From positions 1-6,461 of the forward strand of contig JAKJEK010000055.1 of NCBI GenBank assembly GCA_022705465.1: a stretch of DNA of 6,461 bases, in the 5' to 3' direction. The DNA comes from Patescibacteria group bacterium (GTDB lineage: Bacteria > Patescibacteriota > UBA1384 > XYA2-FULL-43-10 > 1-14-0-10-43-13). Of this stretch, positions 5,421-6,461 are shown one piece after another. Position 1 is the first letter of the stretch, and the number at the start of each line of letters is the position of its first letter. The notes beneath the pieces are model-generated. The model ran no database searches and was not told the origin of the DNA. It saw only the letters and a list, made by a program, of their open reading frames with translations. The position numbers and the translations under genes were made by a program.

Positions 5421-5520
5421 TATTACGACAACAAGTTCTTGTTATACAGAATACTGATTAAATAACAGACGCGCTCAATCATTGGTACAGCATCACAAAT
5501 GAGTGCTAGCCAACTTGAAA

Positions 5521-5554
5521 AGCCCCGTTCGCTTACTCGAAGTCAAACGGGGCT
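5521..5554 (-). terminator. Rho-independent terminator of the WD40-like gene
   Basis: AGCCCCGTT (5521-5529) and AACGGGGCT (5546-5554) form a perfect 9-base stem with a 16-base loop. Read on the minus strand it lies just after the WD40-like stop codon (5560) and is followed by TTTTC. The gene before it on the plus strand has its own terminator at 5387, so this one serves the convergent gene. Confidence 0.75.
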
Positions 5555-5559
5555 GTTGG

Positions 5560-6096
5560 TTACTCTTTGGGCACTGATGTCGCCTCGGTTTCCAGTACCC
5601 AACCGGTGCCGTTGCGGTAGACTACGTGGAGCGTAAAGATTTTCATCCGCTCTGGCGTAGTTACCACCAATCGGCCATCCGGCATGAAGCTGATATAGGT
5701 CTTGCCTGGCTCCTTGGTCACGCCCCATGCGTCCCAGACCGGATCTTTTCTCTTGTCGAATGGCCAGAGATACACCCGGCCATCCTCGCTGGCTGAAGCC
5801 AGGTATCGCCCATCCGGGGAAAAAGCAACAGAAGTGACTGCTGCCTCGTGTGTTCGCGATCCGCCGCTTTTCCAATCCGGTAGGTATTTCGGTAGTGTCC
5901 ACGTTTGTATCGAGCCATCGCTATACCCGACTGCTACGAGTCCGCCATCAGGCGAAACGTCAATTGCTCTTTCAACAACGTCCTCTGGCCGGAGTAACCA
6001 CCAAAGGAGGAGTCCGAGCAGAAGCAGAAGCAGGATGGCTCCCAGGATTACCCAGATCGGGGACATTTCCCGACGAGCGATTCGTATCGGTCGCAT
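5560..6096 (-). CDS. Membrane-anchored protein with about three WD40-like repeats
   Basis: 178 residues from ATG 6096, preceded on the minus strand by GGAGG at 5 bases; a GTG at 6138 is a weaker alternative lying inside a hairpin. A basic N terminus (MRPIRIARRE) precedes a very hydrophobic helix at about 13-35 (WVILGAILLLLLLGLLLWWL), so it is probably a membrane anchor with the repeats outside the cytoplasm by the positive-inside rule. WD40-like blades are visible at about 43-67 (DVSPDG, IQTWTL), 83-112 (AFSPDGRYLASASEDG, VYLWPF) and a weaker one at 132-156 (SFMPDGRLVV, MKIFTL). Known WD40 propellers usually need six to eight blades, so this is about half a propeller; it may form a propeller by dimerising or be a truncated descendant. 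It gives no sign of catalysis; a protein-binding role is the family expectation. Confidence 0.82.
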   Translation of the reverse strand: MRPIRIARREMSPIWVILGAILLLLLLGLLLWWLLRPEDVVERAIDVSPDGGLVAVGYSDGSIQTWTLPKYLPDWKSGGSRTHEAAVTSVAFSPDGRYLASASEDGRVYLWPFDKRKDPVWDAWGVTKEPGKTYISFMPDGRLVVTTPERMKIFTLHVVYRNGTGWVLETEATSVPKE

Positions 6097-6125
6097 TGCG
6101 CCCTCCAGGATCCGCGATGGTGTAA

Positions 6126-6142
6126 GCTGGTGGTTCACCAGC
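6126..6142 (-). promoter_or_regulatory. Hairpin at the 5' end of the WD40-like mRNA
   Basis: GCTGGTG and CACCAGC (7-base perfect arms, 3-base loop) lie between the candidate promoter and the ribosome binding site of the WD40-like gene. The predicted +1 (about 6141) puts the hairpin at the very 5' end of the transcript, where such stems can slow mRNA decay. The role is inferred. Confidence 0.45.
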
Positions 6143-6147
6143 CTTGC

Positions 6148-6156
6148 ATTGTATCA
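6148..6156 (-). promoter_or_regulatory. Extended -10 promoter of the WD40-like gene
   Basis: On the minus strand TGATACAAT (6156-6148) is a good extended -10 element. No convincing -35 box is present at 16 to 18 bases. Predicted +1 is about 6141, giving a leader of about 45 bases. Confidence 0.5.
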
Positions 6157-6207
6157 TGTGTATGCTTGTTTGGGTGGTATCCATCACTTATGCAAAACCA
6201 TTTATCG

Positions 6208-6234
6208 AAAATGCTCCAAATCGTGGAGCATTTT
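6208..6234. terminator. Bidirectional terminator-like hairpin
   Basis: AAAATGCTCCA (6208-6218) and TGGAGCATTTT (6224-6234) form a perfect 11-base stem around AATCG, with a T tract on the 3' side in either direction. It lies upstream of the WD40-like promoter, where no gene of either strand obviously ends. Confidence 0.75.
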
Positions 6235-6339
6235 GGGAAATTAATTTAAATGGCGCGCAAAACCAATAACCCTTGATCAAAAACGCACACTCTCGCAACA
6301 TCTGGGTCACATGGATTGATATCCGCCTCGAGCCGTACA

Positions 6340-6368
6340 TTGACAAATAGGCAGCACTATGCTATAAA
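6340..6368 (+). promoter_or_regulatory. Consensus sigma70 promoter, repeat copy 2
   Basis: TTGACA (6340-6345), a 17-base spacer and TATAAA (6363-6368) preceded by TGC. It differs from the promoter at 4308 by one base, giving a consensus -35 here. It would drive the short frame at 6401 and whatever lies beyond the right edge. Confidence 0.85.
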
Positions 6369-6432
6369 AATTGCATCCAGTCGTGAAAGGAAACGGTGGA
6401 ATGCCAGAACTAACCGTTACCCCGTATGGTGG
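6343..6432 (+). repeat. 90-bp direct repeat, copy 2
   Basis: Identical to 4311-4400. It carries most of the promoter, the AAAGGAA ribosome binding site (from 6386), the ATG at 6401 and codons for the same first 11 residues. After 6432 the sequence is unrelated to copy 1. It sits within 30 bases of the right end of the window. Confidence 0.97.
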
Positions 6433-6442
6433 TGTGTTCTGA
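6401..6442 (+). pseudogene. 13-codon frame sharing the start of the 106-residue protein
   Basis: From the repeated ATG the frame reads MPELTVTPYGGVF and stops at TGA 6440-6442, ten bases after the repeat ends. With a consensus promoter and a good ribosome binding site, a 13-residue peptide would be made if the region is transcribed. It is most simply a truncated 5' end of the gene at 4369. A leader peptide controlling a downstream gene outside the window is the alternative; the sequence beyond 6461 would decide. Confidence 0.5.
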
Positions 6443-6461
6443 ATTCTGCTCGAACTATTTT

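Noticed and set aside
5430..5443. Inverted repeat AACAAG-TT-CTTGTT between convergent genes
   Set aside because: It is short and A/T-rich, lies between two terminators, and has no promoter beside it. It is probably chance.
5116..5457. Open frames on both strands over the 122-residue gene
   Set aside because: They are GC-rich shadow frames without ribosome binding sites; one crosses the perfect terminator at 5387-5415.
5702..6244. Plus-strand 180-codon frame across the WD40-like gene
   Set aside because: It is antisense to clear WD40 motifs and rich in Ser, Arg and Pro, as expected of a shadow frame, and it crosses the hairpin at 6208-6234.
6436..6461. Possible terminator after the 13-codon frame (GTTC...GAAC then TATTTT)
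   Set aside because: Only a 4-base stem with a 12-base loop, too weak to call.
1..6461. CRISPR array
   Set aside because: No set of regularly spaced short repeats exists; the only clear repeat is the 90-bp pair 2032 bases apart.

Overview
The window reads as a piece of a bacterial genome or metagenomic contig with two different halves. No rRNA, tRNA or phylogenetic marker gene is visible, so the host cannot be named. Compact genes with 1 to 8 base overlaps, strong TTGACA-N17-TATAAT type promoters with extended -10 elements, and small single-gene units with their own terminators are compatible with a Patescibacteria/CPR-type genome, but that is an inference. TGA ends several genes here, so the standard stop code applies.

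Positions 1 to 4081, minus strand: a tightly coupled glycan-biosynthesis operon, moderately AT-rich. In transcription order it holds the 3' end of a cut-off membrane-protein gene (4081-3977), a family 2 glycosyltransferase of the polyprenyl-phosphate sugar transferase type (3980-3294), a DUF2304-like small membrane protein (3294-2965), a 730-residue protein made of two complete GT4 modules in tandem (2968-776), a class I SAM methyltransferase (783-49), and the first 17 codons of another GT4 enzyme running off the left edge (52-1). Every junction overlaps, mostly as ATGA or TAATG, which points to translational coupling. The set fits stepwise assembly and methylation of a cell-surface polysaccharide or lipid-linked glycan.

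Positions 4082 to 4305: no convincing gene. The stretch is dense in short perfect inverted repeats, including a 17-base dyad at 4160-4176. It may be a structured RNA, an operator region or a rearrangement joint.

Positions 4306 to 6461: visibly more GC-rich, with three independently controlled small genes. A 106-residue protein with a C-terminal membrane segment (4369-4689, plus) has its own promoter and terminator. A 122-residue cysteine-rich, possibly zinc-binding protein (5004-5372, plus) also has its own promoter and terminator. A 178-residue membrane-anchored protein with about three WD40-like repeats (6096-5560, minus) converges on the second gene.

The most notable feature is a 90-base perfect direct repeat (4311-4400 and 6343-6432). 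It carries most of a sigma70 promoter, the ribosome binding site, the start codon and the first 11 codons of the 106-residue protein. In the second copy the -35 box is perfect and the reading frame stops after 13 codons. This looks like a mobile or duplicated expression head, the ends of a small exchangeable segment, or an assembly effect at a repeat.
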